From Mactra quadrangularis (Eukaryota; Mollusca; Bivalvia; Venerida; Mactridae), in the NCBI GenBank assembly GCA_025267735.1, contig CM046300.1:35907322-35971321 (forward strand): DNA of 64,000 nt, in the 5' to 3' direction. Positions 1 to 10,697 of this stretch are shown in pieces. Position numbers and translations under genes: made by a program. How positions within the stretch are numbered: the first letter of the stretch is position 1; each line of letters begins with the position of its first letter. Below the pieces are notes generated by a model that did no database searches, had not been told where the DNA came from, and worked only from the letters and a program-made list of their open reading frames with translations.

Positions 1-465
1 CAGGCTTGTCTGATGTAAAATGTAAAATGAGCGATGATGGGAGCAGACAAGTTTAGATCAGATTTTTCATGAGATTGCTTGCCTTTGTGAATAAAATCAC
101 TTTACCAAACAAATGAATTACTCTTGGAAGTTGAAGCATGATGAATGTTGGTTGATTCTACATGTTACTTGATTAAACCATCGTTATTTTATTACTATTG
201 TTTTAACAGCTAATGCTGAATATGAATATATTTTTGTTATGTAAACATTTAAATAAAATAATAAACTTTTTAAATGTCAGACTCTTATTTTTATCATTGT
301 TTATATATAATAATATTTAATATGCCCAATTGGATTTGGAACACTGACTAGGCAAATATTTTGGAGGTCATCTTGTGGTATTTACAATATACTGTGGCAT
401 TTACATTGCATTTACTATTGTTTTTATACTGGTTTAAATGCTATGTCAACACAACTATTGTTATA
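1..465. other. Non-coding stretch, nothing recognised
   Basis: AT-rich sequence without a convincing exon, RNA gene or repeat copy related to others in the window. It ends where a minus-strand SINE begins. Confidence 0.6.
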
Positions 466-686
466 TTAGGCTGTCCAGCGCACCAAACCTAGCTTTTCTG
501 GACCCTTGTCTGTAACCTGCTCTCACTTACCCTTCCATTATGCCAGAAACTTTCCTATGTACTTATTAATGGAGAAAATTGACATAAATGTCAAATTTCC
601 ATGGAAGGGTATAACCTCCCTGGTAAGGATTCAAACACTAATCTACTTTGGGTCACTAGATTCAAAATCCCAGTGCACTACTGACC
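466..686 (-). mobile_element. SINE family D, copy 1 (tRNA-headed, tail missing)
   Basis: Read on the minus strand this matches the other family D copies at 4382-4668 and 42383-42640. It has a decayed tRNA-like head at the right, a middle with the CATGGAAATTTGACA-type segment, and a 3' body ending in the conserved AAGCTAGGTTTGGTGCGCTGG-like block at the left. The terminal ACGGCGTTAA-type tail is missing. The 66-codon plus-strand frame across 506-706 is only the antisense of this SINE and is not a gene. Confidence 0.8.
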
Positions 687-1919
687 TTGGTTCCTTTTGT
701 ATCTAGATCTGTACTGCTTACTGTTCATGCATAGCAGTGTTTGTGGCAGTTCACCTTGATCTGCAGTATTTCTAAACAACATTTTTGCTCTACTGATTTT
801 GAATGCTTAATGTTAGTATGATCCAAAGTCAGCAGACAGTCTGTAATTGGAATTGATCTCTACCAACTGGTACAGTAAGTATTATAGAAAACATAGTAAC
901 CTGCTTGCTGGAAATAAGTCTGTGGTTCTAATAGGAGGTCAATATTTAAGAAGTTAAGTCACAACACGGGTAAACTGACAAAATAATATCGATATGTATT
1001 GCTATTGATAAAGACATTTTTAAACAAATCTTTTAGTGCAGTATAATCAAAGGGAGAAAACTCGTGTTAACTTATGCTATAAGTTTAAGTTGAGTTACCT
1101 CCCTTTTACTATTTATTTTAATCGCATCAAAGTTTTACACACGTGCGAAGTGATTGAAGTCACAAATATTTGATACTACGCTACAAAATCGGTTGGAACA
1201 GAACTGAACGGTTTTAAAAGATGAAATAAGACTTAAGTGACGAAAGGTTTCAAAATGTTAACTATTTATAAATCATCCTACTTCTAGTATTTTGTCGAAA
1301 AGAGGCAAGGAGCAAAGCATGTTTTTTTGCACAATTTTGTCCCGCGACTAAAATGTCGACAATATTTTTTATACTTTATACTTTACGACGATTTCGTACA
1401 TTTGGCTACTGATTTTGTTTTGTTCACCGAATCCAAGTGTTTTTCATGAGGCTGTGGCCATTTTTCAAGCAAAATTCAGACAATTTACCCTAATGTTTAT
1501 TGCTGGTTAAAAGTGCCCATGTCTTATAATTAGATTTAAATTCTCAATTCTTTTATTAACACTAAATTTCACCATGGTTTTCTTAAAACTGTCGCGCGTT
1601 CTAATGTAATTTATAAATTTCATTAAAATTTTGTTCGCGCGTTTGGTGACGAACCGCCGGGTACGTAGTCCGATACTGGCGACGAGTAAAGTGGTCCAGA
1701 GATTTGTAATAGCTTAATTCTATTAGTACAAACACGTCTTTTATCCTGGTAGGTAGATATGTAAGTAATATTATTGTATTATCGTCCATGCGGGCATCTG
1801 CCTTTACTTATAAACGAATACATGTATATATGGTAGTGGAGAGAAAATACGTTTCTGAAAGCTTTAGATATGATAATTATGGCTATTGAACAGCCATTGA
1901 GTGCAATACGTTTAAATCT
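687..1919. other. Non-coding stretch, nothing recognised
   Basis: No repeat shared with the rest of the window and no credible coding region. The short minus-strand open frame at 1601-1789 has no recognisable domain and no supporting context. Confidence 0.5.
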
Positions 1920-2032
1920 GTTCATTATTTGAATTTGTTAAAGCTGAAACAATGATTCTACAAAAAAATCATTAAAATTCAAGAATTGTAGTTATTTTTT
2001 CTTTTGTCTCCAAACTTTTGGTGGGTACTGTA
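1920..2032 (+). mobile_element. Solo end of a mariner-like miniature element
   Basis: The last 110 bases resemble the right-hand part of the complete element at 13848-14175: a shared TTCTACAAAAAAATCAT block, then GAATTGTAG, then the terminal GTGGGTACTGTA. No matching left inverted end is visible upstream, so this is a truncated copy or solo end. Confidence 0.6.
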
Positions 2033-2157
2033 TATACAATGTAAACATAAATAAAGGGTCCATGGTCATCATCAGCCCATTTTACTTGATAAAAAAATGT
2101 TTTGTTTTGATCAATAGTTCAATAGACCCTTATAAAGATGTTTATCATAGTGTATCA

Positions 2158-2236
2158 CATTCTCGTACCCCGAGGTTATCAAGATTATAGATCTAATTAG
2201 TATCGAGAATCCTACTAGACTCTGGGTACGAGAATG
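2158..2236. mobile_element. Hairpin MITE family E, copy 1
   Basis: A 79-bp near-palindrome that starts CATTCTCGTACCC and ends GGGTACGAGAATG. Two more copies with the same ends lie at 47527-47596 and 56935-57005. No coding capacity, so it is a non-autonomous element or its hairpin remnant. The transposase class is unknown. Confidence 0.75.
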
Positions 2237-2568
2237 AGTGTATCAGAGGTAGCTAACGATGACTTGTGATCAGAACGTATGGAAACTTTTAGTTGTTATT
2301 TCATACTGCAGTAAAGATATAGATTTGAAATCGGGAGCTAGTGATTAAAGTTAGTTATCAGTTTCAAATTTTCTACTAAAAGATCAAAAGCAGGTTTCAA
2401 CAGTTTGATACTGCAGCATGATTTAGATTTTAGACCATTTTCCTGGTGTCATCTAAGTTCACCAGTCAGTAATTGTGCATGTACAAAACGTGCAGATTAT
2501 CAGACCTGGGAGGAGGGAGGGGTTGTTAGAAATAGAAAATTAGTGTTTTATCGTATGTTTGATTCTGT
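2237..2568. other. Non-coding stretch with a short chance frame
   Basis: No repeat copy seen. The open frame 2405-2659 begins here and runs into the dispersed repeat at 2569. It has no recognisable domain, and its 3' third is repeat-derived. Confidence 0.5.
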
Positions 2569-3081
2569 TTTAAAGCCGCTAAATGAAGATATAATCATCA
2601 ACAGTAGACTTGAAAATTGTTTTACAAACATGAAGTTATCAGAATATAACAAGCATTAGAGACACAATAAACTGTTCAAACCTTTCTGCTTTATAAATTT
2701 GAATTTTACAAAGTGTTCATTTTTTAAAAAGGTGGGGTACTTTTATAAGAGTACACTATATTCATTTATACTCAAATCTTCAATATACCTGATCCAAATA
2801 AGTTTTATAGCTTAATTATGTAATTTGGAGCTGTTTTCCTATAGCAAGACTTCATCGTAAACATACTGTGATCAAAACTATTTTTTCAAGTATTGACAAC
2901 CAAATTCTACTTTCGGGTTCGATCTGTGTACTTTCACTCTTAAATGCAATAAATAACATAAAATATTGAAGCAATATTTGCATTCATTAAAAAAAATATT
3001 GTTCATTAAAGGTGTTTGAAATAGATAAACGTCTATTTTAATTGGAGTCCAAAAACAGTGTTACTTTTGATAATGGGACTT
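2569..3081 (+). mobile_element. Dispersed repeat family G, copy 1
   Basis: About 510 bp shared with copies at 32759-33271 (minus), 41369-41878 (plus) and 43131-43520 (minus, truncated). The left end is TTAAAGCCGCTA. The right end is a decayed form of the CTTTTGATAAGGGGCTTTAA type. No internal coding region is apparent. The ends suggest a non-autonomous DNA element that uses TTAA sites. Confidence 0.75.
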
Positions 3082-4045
3082 TTGTAAACATGCTTTGCTT
3101 CTTTTTTATCATTCTACTGGATGTTTGGTTATCCTACCGGGCACCACTCTCAAACCTCCATTGCCCATTTACCTCGTGACTTAACCCTTTCAAAATTCGC
3201 CAATGTTTATTACTAAAGTTAGATACAATGGCTATGAAAGTGTGTGAGCACAATATAATTACAAGTACAAATGTATAAAAGTGTGCCTGATAAGCCAAAT
3301 TTCAGTCTGTCATACCATTTCACACCAACGCCTTATTAAATATTAAACAAATCCCAAATTAGTATGATTTTACCAATTTATTGCCAGGGTTAAAATAACA
3401 ATAAAAATCGATTGTTAAGCCATGTGGCAGTTTCATCATCTTCCATTAAAATGTAATTTTGGTAAAAAAGTATTGTCATGTAGCAATAATTATATTCCCA
3501 TTGTTTTTAAAATAAATGATGTTCGTGATTCATGGAAATCTACGTGTATTTAATAGTTATCATAAATTTTAAATATGCGAAGTTGGTTCATTGACATAAA
3601 ATGTTGATCGATTTTCACCAATACTCCTTTTTGTCATGAAAAGTATTTTCTGTACTCCTTTTGTAATGATCGATTGTTTTCTTGTGAAAATCGATATGTG
3701 GGAAAAACAAAAGGAGGAACAACCCTTTGATCATGTTACAAATGACTATTGTGGTTATCTACATTATTTTTTCTATATTTTTTTATCATTTTTACCGCAG
3801 TACATTAAACAAATTTGATGCATTTTTGACTATCCCATATATCTGTTATGAGAGTGCGCACGCACACATTTAATAAGCATAATTATGCGCACGCATCATA
3901 CATCAAATCGTTAACGTAGTTATTCAGATTGTACAAAGCTATGTCTGAAAATTTATGTCAAATAAATTTTGACAAATGTAAGACTTTATTGATCTTTTAA
4001 TGACCATGGTATGAATATTTTGCTGAGCTTTACGATTAAGATCTT
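3082..4045. other. Non-coding stretch with an imperfect dyad
   Basis: No gene. Around 3608-3695, ATCGATTTTCAC and GTGAAAATCGAT form a dyad that also encloses inverted CCTTTTTGT/ACAAAAGG blocks. This may be a small decayed hairpin element. The 60-codon frame at 3636-3818 overlaps it and is not convincing. Confidence 0.45.
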
Positions 4046-4046
4046 C

Positions 4047-4285
4047 GGGGCATACTTTCGTGGAGCTTGGTCATGGAATAATTTTATACGGCCATTATTC
4101 CTCCTACCACTAATTCTAAATCATGTAGAGCAGTAGTCAGTAACTGACGGAAGTATGTGCCTAGAAGTTGGTTAACTGCTAAATCCAGAGATTTAGCCTT
4201 TCCAGGAACAGTGAGGAGGTGGACTGACCGCCATGATGTAACCTATAAAATATGATGCTACGGTGTTAAACCCAACAAAATATGT
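4047..4285 (+). mobile_element. SINE family C, copy without a good tRNA head
   Basis: The body has the family C landmarks in order: CATACTTTCGTGGAGCTTGG, the CTCCTACCACTAATTCTAAA block, AACTGCTAAATCCAGAGA, CCTTTCCAGGAACAGTGAG, and the tail ACGGTGTTAAACCCAACAAA. The full-length comparison copy is at 40031-40340. The expected tRNA-like head is decayed or missing on the left. Confidence 0.85.
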
Positions 4286-4338
4286 AAACAAACACTTCAT
4301 AGAAACTTGCTACTGGATATCCTCAGTGTTTCCTGTTT

Positions 4339-4381
4339 ACATGTATGTATGTATGTATGTATGTATTTATATTTATTTATA
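4339..4381. repeat. ATGT/TTTA microsatellite in a SINE tail
   Basis: A run of ATGT repeats followed by TTTATATTTATTTATA. It abuts the 3' end of the minus-strand SINE D copy at 4382, so it is probably an expanded A-rich SINE tail rather than an independent microsatellite. Confidence 0.8.
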
Positions 4382-4668
4382 CTGGGTTTAACACCGTGCC
4401 TACACAATTTTTAGGTTATTTTACAGTATCTAGCGCACCTAACCTAGCTTTCCTGGACCCTTTTCAATAACCAGCTCTCACCTACCCTTCAACATGACCG
4501 GAAACTTCTCCATATACTTGTACCTTATTAATGGAGGAAAATCGACATTATTGTTAAATTTTCATGGAAGGGTAAAACCTCCCCGGGTGGAATTTGAACT
4601 CGTACCTCACTTCGGGACACAATATTCGAAATCCAGGGACGCTATACCAACTGTACTACCGACCCGGG
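4382..4668 (-). mobile_element. SINE family D, copy 2 (full length)
   Basis: Minus-strand tRNA-derived SINE. The tRNA-like head lies at about 4590-4668, with a B-box-like GAGTTCAAATTCC. The body follows, then the terminal CACGGTGTTAAACCCAG and the A/T-rich tail. Same family as 466-686, 42383-42640 and 61745-62015. The 62-codon plus-strand frame at 4494-4682 is its antisense shadow. Confidence 0.85.
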
Positions 4669-6240
4669 TTACATGTATGTAAAGAATGCTTTGTTCATCA
4701 ACATTACCTATGATTTTCTTCTTCCTTCACACCGTTTCATATGTAAAGTCGTCGCACTCTGAAAAAAAAACATATTCTTAGAGTGACCCCACCCCGCCTC
4801 TGAAAAAATCTCTAAAATCACTGTCCCTGCAATTCCAGTTAATATTTATTCATGGAATAAAAAGGGTACTCAATATTTCCACGGAAACAGACAAGGCAAA
4901 GTTCCCTCTAGCTCATTTTTTTCTTTATTCGTCAAAACCAACCATCATTTACATGTAGCAAAAATAATTATTACACCGAAAAATAATTAAAGAAAAAAAA
5001 CCTTTAAAATTATAGTCATCATGATGGCCCATCCCACATTTTGCAGCTATGGCATTTTCTCCAATATTCTTCGTCCTGATATCTAAATTTATTTTAATTC
5101 GCATTGCCCCAAAAACGTTTGTATGTTTTATTACTTCAGTGAATTGTGCAATCTCTTATTCAGTACGTTAAAATTTATTTGCTAAATTGTACAGCGTGAT
5201 GCGCGCTCGAGAAATCTTATTACATTTCAAAATGAACCTATAATTACTGCAAAACCTAATCAACGCTATCGGCACATGAAAATCATCACATTCCCTGTCC
5301 AATACGAATCTACTCCTGTCATTTTGTTTTAAATAAAGTGCATACCTAATAAGGCCATTCTTTGGGAAATTCAGTTTTCCATTTTTTTCACTAGAGCGCG
5401 CGCTTCTGTATCATGCATTTTCCACAATATATAGTACGCCTACGGTGCATGCGAAAGACAAAAAATCTGCCGAAAACGTCATTAACAATTTCTGAGCAAT
5501 AAATCGCTATATAGAAATAACAATGTATTTTCCTTTGCATCTTAGAGTGAAATGTTGGTTTGTATGAAATCTGTTAGTGCATCGATCATGATTACCTAAA
5601 TGATTTCCAAGATAATTTGAAAATTTACAGGAGGGCGATGTCTTTCAAAGTTACATTGAAAATTTCATTCAGTCAAGTGAAAAGTAATTTCTAGATTTTT
5701 TTGGATATTACACTTTTCTTGACTGAAGAAAAAAAACTATAGAAATTAGAATCACAACTATTGGTATAAAGTTGGACAACTCTCAGTATCAAGTGCGACA
5801 ACTCATAGTTTCCTTAATGTCAAATTCACACCGTACCCTTTTCATGAAAATTTGACAATATAATGACAATTTTCTTGCATAAAAAAGAGAATGTCTGCTC
5901 CTTGTTGAAGGATTGAATTTAAACTTGAATTAAGTTGAATTGGTAAATAAACGTTCATGAAGATGATGATATGAACTAGCCTTTATAATCTGGTCGCCCT
6001 AAATAAGTAAACACACTTTTATGTTGAACAATGACGTAAATGCAGGTTTCAAAGCTAACATGTAGTATATATGAATGTGCTTTAACCACAATGATATCTG
6101 GTATTAATAAACAAGGTTGAACCTGCCCTCGATGCATATTCGTCCACACTCGTATGCTATGTACGACCATCTCCGTAGAGTTTTCACAATCAAACAATGT
6201 ACAGATGTAATCCTCCTTGATATATAAATGAATATTGTCA
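4669..6240. other. Non-coding stretch with a hairpin at 5670-5735
   Basis: No gene recognised. At 5670-5735, TTCAGTCAAG...AAAAGT and an inverted partner ending CTTTTCTTGACTGAA form an imperfect stem with a short loop. The two minus-strand frames in 5976-6316 overlap each other and a tRNA-like segment, and show no domain. Confidence 0.5.
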
Positions 6241-6335
6241 GGAGCCTCAATAGCGCAGTGGTTAAAAGAGTAGTATATGAACGAAAATAAATTAAGGGTT
6301 GTGGTTTCGAATCCAATTCATCTTTTTATGTCTCG
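6241..6335 (+). pseudogene. tRNA-like segment (SINE head or tRNA pseudogene)
   Basis: An A-box-like TAGCGCAGTGGTTAAA is followed about 50 bases later by a B-box-like GTGGTTTCGAATCC, the internal RNA polymerase III promoter arrangement. The acceptor stem does not close and there is an insertion in the anticodon region, so a functional tRNA is unlikely. No SINE body of the other families is attached. Confidence 0.55.
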
Positions 6336-6425
6336 ACTTTATCGCTTAATAGTTGGGTAATAAATTGGGCTACCTATTCCTCGAGGAGCCCGGTCTTAAC
6401 ATATTTTTGTGCGTGTCCACTTTAA

Positions 6426-6438
6426 GGGGGGGGGGGGG
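6426..6438. repeat. Poly-G tract (13 G)
   Basis: An uninterrupted run of G after TTTAA. It is isolated, with no matching repeat around it. Confidence 0.95.
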
Positions 6439-6586
6439 TACACTGTCACCAAAACAGACCATTTATGTAGTTAATTATTTAAATCGGATGACATTCGTTC
6501 TTTGGCGAGTTTATCCGATAACCGATACAAAGTTAATCAAGGACATATTCAACATTGTTTATTAATACCAGCATGTGCACTTATTA

Positions 6587-7104
6587 GGTTTAAGCAGGGA
6601 TTCTATATAAAAGGGATTTGCAACGAAGTGCTTTTGAATTTTCTCGGTCGTCACTGTCTATAACTGACTGAAGCAGGCTGTACAAACTATTCCAGAGTTT
6701 AAAAACTTGATTTATGTTTTTGTACATGCCTTCCATGCAACTTGTGAATGTTTCTGAAGTTTTTGACAAAAAAATTGTTGCAATTATGACCAAAATTATG
6801 ACTTTAGGTATGTTAAATGGGGCTAAAAATGGCAGATTGGCGAGAAAATGCATTATTTTTTGAAACAGTCTGTGAGCGTAATTTACCTCAAAATCATCTA
6901 GAAACTCATTTTTCCTAACATTTATGTCAATTTGAATGGCATTGGTACAAAATTTCAAGTGAATATCTTTATTTATACTTGTTATACCTGTTTTCCGTAT
7001 TGGCCGAAATAATAGCGACGACAGTGAAATTTGATGAAAATCTATTACATGAATGTAAATTTACTTATCGTTACAAATCCGTTATATAAAATCCCTGGTT
7101 TAAG
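6587..7104. mobile_element. hAT-like MITE with 8-bp target-site duplication
   Basis: The inverted ends begin CAGGGATTCTATATAA on the left and read AGGGATTTTATATAACGGATT on the opposite strand at the right, continuing through GGATTTGYAACGA for about 35 bp. The 8-bp direct repeat GGTTTAAG flanks the element at 6587-6594 and 7097-7104. An 8-bp duplication and CAGGG termini are typical of hAT transposons, so hAT is the inferred class. The 122-codon minus-strand frame at 6590-6958 stays inside the element and ends in its inverted end. It contains one hydrophobic stretch but no transposase motif and is probably spurious. Confidence 0.85.
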
Positions 7105-7492
7105 TGTAGTCTCGTGCTATGAACAATTCAAATATGTCTGCTAATTAGAAATTGTGTATTCTATAACAATACTGAGTGAATGAATTTTGTTGATGTAACT
7201 CAATGTCAAAAAACGCACGAGGCTACTCTTTGTGCATTAGTAACTAGTCGGAGATTTCCGTAAGCTGGAAATGTACGAACCAAATTGAGTTCAAATTGCC
7301 CTTAGGAATGTTCTCTGCATTTAACTATGTTTGCAACCACTGTCGCTATAATAAAGCAAAACACATGTACGTAGTTTGAACTACATTAACTTCAAATATC
7401 GTTTGATATTCAACATAAAAACCACCACCATAGATAAATCAAAGCACTGAAAGTACTGGGGTATTCATTGTGTTTAGATTTATTCAATTTTT
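7105..7492. other. Non-coding stretch, nothing recognised
   Basis: No gene or repeat copy identified between the hAT-like element and the next SINE. Confidence 0.5.
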
Positions 7493-7618
7493 GTTGGATT
7501 TTATGCTGTACAAACACCTTATAAAGGTTATATCACAGCGGTCAGTCCACCTACTCACTGTTCCTGAAGAGGCTTTATCTCTGGATTTAGCTGTTGACTA
7601 TGACTACTGCTGTAATTA
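7493..7618 (-). mobile_element. SINE family C, 3' fragment
   Basis: The minus strand carries the 3' half of family C: CTAAATCCAGAGATAAAGCC, then CTTCAGGAACAGTGAGTAGG, TGGACTGACCGCTGTGATAT and the tail variant ACAGCATAAAATCCAAC. The head and mid-body are absent. The 63-codon frame at 7555-7746 overlaps it. Confidence 0.8.
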
Positions 7619-8098
7619 GTCAAAGCTATAACTGTTACAATATGACTATCACATTGTTTAATTAGTCTGTGTGTCAAAAAATCTCTAATATAGGAGAGAT
7701 TTAAAACTATGTCATTGTTATCTGTTATGTGTGCTACGTAGTACACATTTTTGAGTAAAGTTGGACTAACACCCTGCTGCTATTCTATGATTTATATAGT
7801 TACTGAACAGAAAATAATGTATTTAAACCCCATTTCTGCTTATCATAAATGTCTTAGAAATTAATTTTACCTGCACTGATGGTGTTTAATGACGAAGGTT
7901 AAAATTTACAGATATAATTAAGAATTAATTGTTTGATAAATTATATTTCTTTTTTTCATTCGGTTACCTGATTCAACAAAGAGGTTAATGTAGTCAAGTG
8001 AATGGGATTATTTTTTGGAAAATAGTTGAACGTGTTTTATATGCACAAATTATCTATATCTTGTAAGAAAATAAACAAATGTTAAGATTCAAAGTGTA
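7619..8098. other. Non-coding AT-rich stretch
   Basis: Nothing recognised before the tandem duplication starts at 8099. Confidence 0.5.
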
Positions 8099-9065
8099 AT
8101 ACTAAGATTTAATACCCGAGTTCATTATTACACACAAACTAGTTATTTTGAAGAAAAAGTGATATATGTTCCAAACATTAATTATGTTGATGACTTTAAC
8201 AAGTACAAATAATATATTCAATACATTAATTGATAGTATAATAATTATCATTCATATTATTAATATATTTAAGTTAAATGCAGTTATTGTATTTTTAAAT
8301 GAGTATGTTTAATTAACATTTTTTATTCAGGAATTTTTCCTTAATCTCTCCAGATCTTGTCAGATTACACTTTGGTGAAATGAAACTTTTCCATCATAAG
8401 CCTTTATTCTTTATTGAATAGAAGTAGGATAAAAATAATCAAGATAGCCTCAATTTATTGAGGCTAATGAGGATAATGAGTTAAAATCAATCTAGGTCCC
8501 TTAAGGGTCTTTTGTTTTCAGTAATCAATATTTTGAGTCCCTGAAGGATCTGTTCAATAATTAATATCATACAGTTTCATATGAGGCTAAGTTATGATCA
8601 ATATTTTTAGGTATGGTTCAATAGTTTCATAAAATTCTGATTCAAAGATTTAAGTTGAAAATCAAGTGATTGATTTTTTCTTACGTCGACGTCAGTTTGA
8701 AATGTTATAATTTACAATGTCTAACAGCGTAATCATTATGGTAAAGCATTGTTTTGGAATACATCTACTGATGTAATGATGACACTAAGACACACATATC
8801 ATGGTACTGGACTAATATTATAAATTTTGAAATATATATTTTGTATTTCAATAATTCAAATAAAGATACATGATTGTGTTATTGTATAAGTCTAATACAT
8901 GTACAGCTTAAAGAAACTATAATAAAACGTAAACACAACACTAGTCGTTTTAAAATATTCATAAGATTATATATCTCAATATGTCAATGTTACCTCTTAA
9001 TACGTAAATATGTATAATATAAAATATAGAAATATAATAAAAAATAAAATATAAAAATAAAAATT

Positions 9066-9170
9066 TATGCTTTTGCTAGGTTTCGAACCAGCGACCTCTT
9101 GAACTTTTCATTTCAATGAATATTTCCGTTCCTTCCCTTTAGCCGACTGAGCTATTCGGGTCCTAAAGGG
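9066..9170 (-). pseudogene. tRNA-like segment with A and B boxes (unit 1)
   Basis: The minus strand has a good A box (TAGCTCAGTCGG) and a B box (GGTTCGAAACC) about 65 bases apart. The acceptor and T stems do not pair properly and the anticodon arm is not formed, so this is a pol III promoter-like or tRNA-derived remnant, not a working tRNA. An identical copy is at 11668-11772. Confidence 0.65.
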
Positions 9171-9500
9171 CAGAGCATGTAACAATAGTTAAATACAGTA
9201 AAAAGGACATTAAATATGGGGAAGATAATTTTGGAAGATGAATCCTAAATTTTGTGAGTTGTTATCAAATACAAATAAACTGCACTATCAAATTAAAAAA
9301 GCAATTAAATTCTGATTTGTAATTAAACGTATTAATGATAGTTATGAAATTTCAAGTAAAATAATCCCATGTACGATTTATTTGACATACTAATAAATTA
9401 TGTACAGCGGTATGATTTAACTAAAAACCTTGTAATTAATATATTGTATATAGATCTATAGACGTTCTTGTAACAAACAGACAAGCTGCGTCTGTTCACT

Positions 9501-9690
9501 TTGTCAAGCGTTTGCCTTTTTCTGACGAAGCATTTTACTGGCTCTGGTCGTTCCCAAATACCAAGTCATTCCTTTTTCTTAGAGAAGGGAAATATGGCAT
9601 GGTTACCAGAGCTGTTGATGTTTTGCTAGGACTTGGTCAAACGCTTTGTTTCTGCGTTCGTCATCGTGAGATGACGAAACAACCTGCATG
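9501..9690. other. Self-complementary block inside the inverted-end element
   Basis: GTCAAGCGTTTG and GGCTCTGGT at about 9503-9549 pair with ACCAGAGC and GTCAAACGCTT at about 9605-9645. A second perfect small stem follows (TCGTCATC, loop GTGA, GATGACGA). The block is repeated unchanged in unit 2 at about 12103-12292. It could be a structured transcript or a transposon subterminal structure; the sequence does not decide. Confidence 0.5.
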
Positions 9691-10348
9691 AGTCGTGCAT
9701 GTGGTCGCACGATCATGGCGCTCTATCCTGTCTCGCCTCCCTATATTTAATTAAATAACTATATTGAAAATGATTTAATATTTCTTTCATCTTGAGAGAA
9801 ATTTGAAAAAAATATTAATGAATACATTAAGTGGAAAATTTGCTATGTCCATTTCATACATTTCTGTACTTACTACCCCTTCGTTAAATTCATATTGTTT
9901 TAAATCCAACCTCCTATAATCGAAGACAGGAAGAGTGCCATGGTCAAAATGCAGTACATGTATTATGATAAACTAAAATATATTTAAAAAAAAACATAAA
10001 ATGAATTTCTTCGCACCCGGGTCACGTCAGTTTAATGCATTGCCTCTCATATTCAAAAATATGCAAACAATATGAAACCATTAAAATAGTTTTGTCGGAA
10101 AAATATTGGCATTTTGAGAGAGGTCGATCGAGGAATGTATAACTTTACCACCGGACTTACCTCGGCGATCTTCTATGCAGATAAATCTCGGATATCATGA
10201 TAGTTACGTATTAAGAGGTAACATTGACATATTGAGATATATGCTGAGAGGAAAAAGTTTAGTCAGTAAGAATGTTTCATTTAATATTTTATATTAAACC
10301 CCATTCTATTGACCAAAAATTGATTTGAAACAAAATTTAATCAATCGA

Positions 10349-10697
10349 CAGAATATTGAACATTTTTACAAAAAAGTTTGATGAGATTATTGAGAATTCC
10401 AGTCATGATAACAGCATAAGGGTCAGAATAAAAAATCACAAACTAATCAGTATCTGGTATGTCCACCTCTAGATTGAATGACAGCCAAACAACGTCGTCT
10501 CAATGAAATTATGAGTCGCCGGGTGAAGTGAGCAGGTGTCTGTGCCCATTCCTCGTGCAATGCACGCCCCAAATCACGTACGCTATTGACGTCATTTAAA
10601 CTAGAGGTGGACATACCAGATACTGATTAGTTTGTGATTTTTTATTCTGACCCTTATGCTGTTATCATGACTGGAATTCTCAATAATCTCATCAAAC
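10349..10697. mobile_element. Tc1-derived foldback element, unit 1 (right arm truncated)
   Basis: The left arm is 10349-10472 (124 bp), the spacer 10473-10600 (128 bp), and the right arm 10601-10697. The right arm is a perfect inverted copy of the left but loses its last 27 bases at the duplication junction. Both arms consist of the 3' end of a Tc1/mariner element: the last transposase codons plus terminal DNA. The spacer carries the rest of the transposase C-terminus. See 12952-13327 for the complete version with the spacer in the other orientation. Confidence 0.9.
10447..10596 (-). pseudogene. Tc1/mariner transposase C-terminal remnant (unit 1)
   Basis: On the minus strand about 50 codons read through GRALHEEWAQTPAHFTRR, then LRRRCLAVIQSRGGHTRY and a stop. 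This is the familiar last segment of Tc1-type transposases (an EEW-x-IP-like helix, then RRRC and a GGHTRY terminus). The DNA-binding domain and DDE catalytic region are absent, so it cannot act as a transposase. The final codons lie in the foldback arm and the rest in the spacer. Confidence 0.85.

Larger units (their letters stand above)
8969..10242. mobile_element. 1.27-kb element with 39-bp terminal inverted repeats (unit 1)
   Basis: ATATATCTCAATATGTCAAT...TTAATACGTAA at 8969-9007 is exactly inverted at 10204-10242. The interior has no open transposase frame. It holds a minus-strand tRNA-like segment (9066-9170) and a strongly self-complementary block (9501-9690). It is probably a non-autonomous DNA transposon of unknown class. 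A target duplication is not clear because the ends are themselves AT-rich. Confidence 0.75.
8099..10697 (+). repeat. 2.6-kb tandem duplication, unit 1
   Basis: The sequence beginning ATACTAAGATTTAATACCCG recurs at 10701 and stays nearly identical to the end of the unit. By eye I saw only a handful of single-base changes and one poly-A length change (9 versus 10 A). The unit contains an inverted-end element (8969-10242) and a Tc1-derived foldback element (10349-10697). The exception to near-identity is the 128-bp spacer at 10473-10600, which is reversed in unit 2. The unit's right end is cut short within the foldback arm and joined to unit 2 through three bases. Confidence 0.95.

Noticed and set aside
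6590..6958. 122-codon minus-strand frame with one possible membrane segment
   Set aside because: It lies inside an inverted-end element with its own target duplication and terminates in the terminal repeat. No transposase or other motif.
9066..9170. Functional tRNA gene
   Set aside because: The A and B boxes are good, but the acceptor stem, T stem and anticodon arm do not form. Called a tRNA-like segment only.
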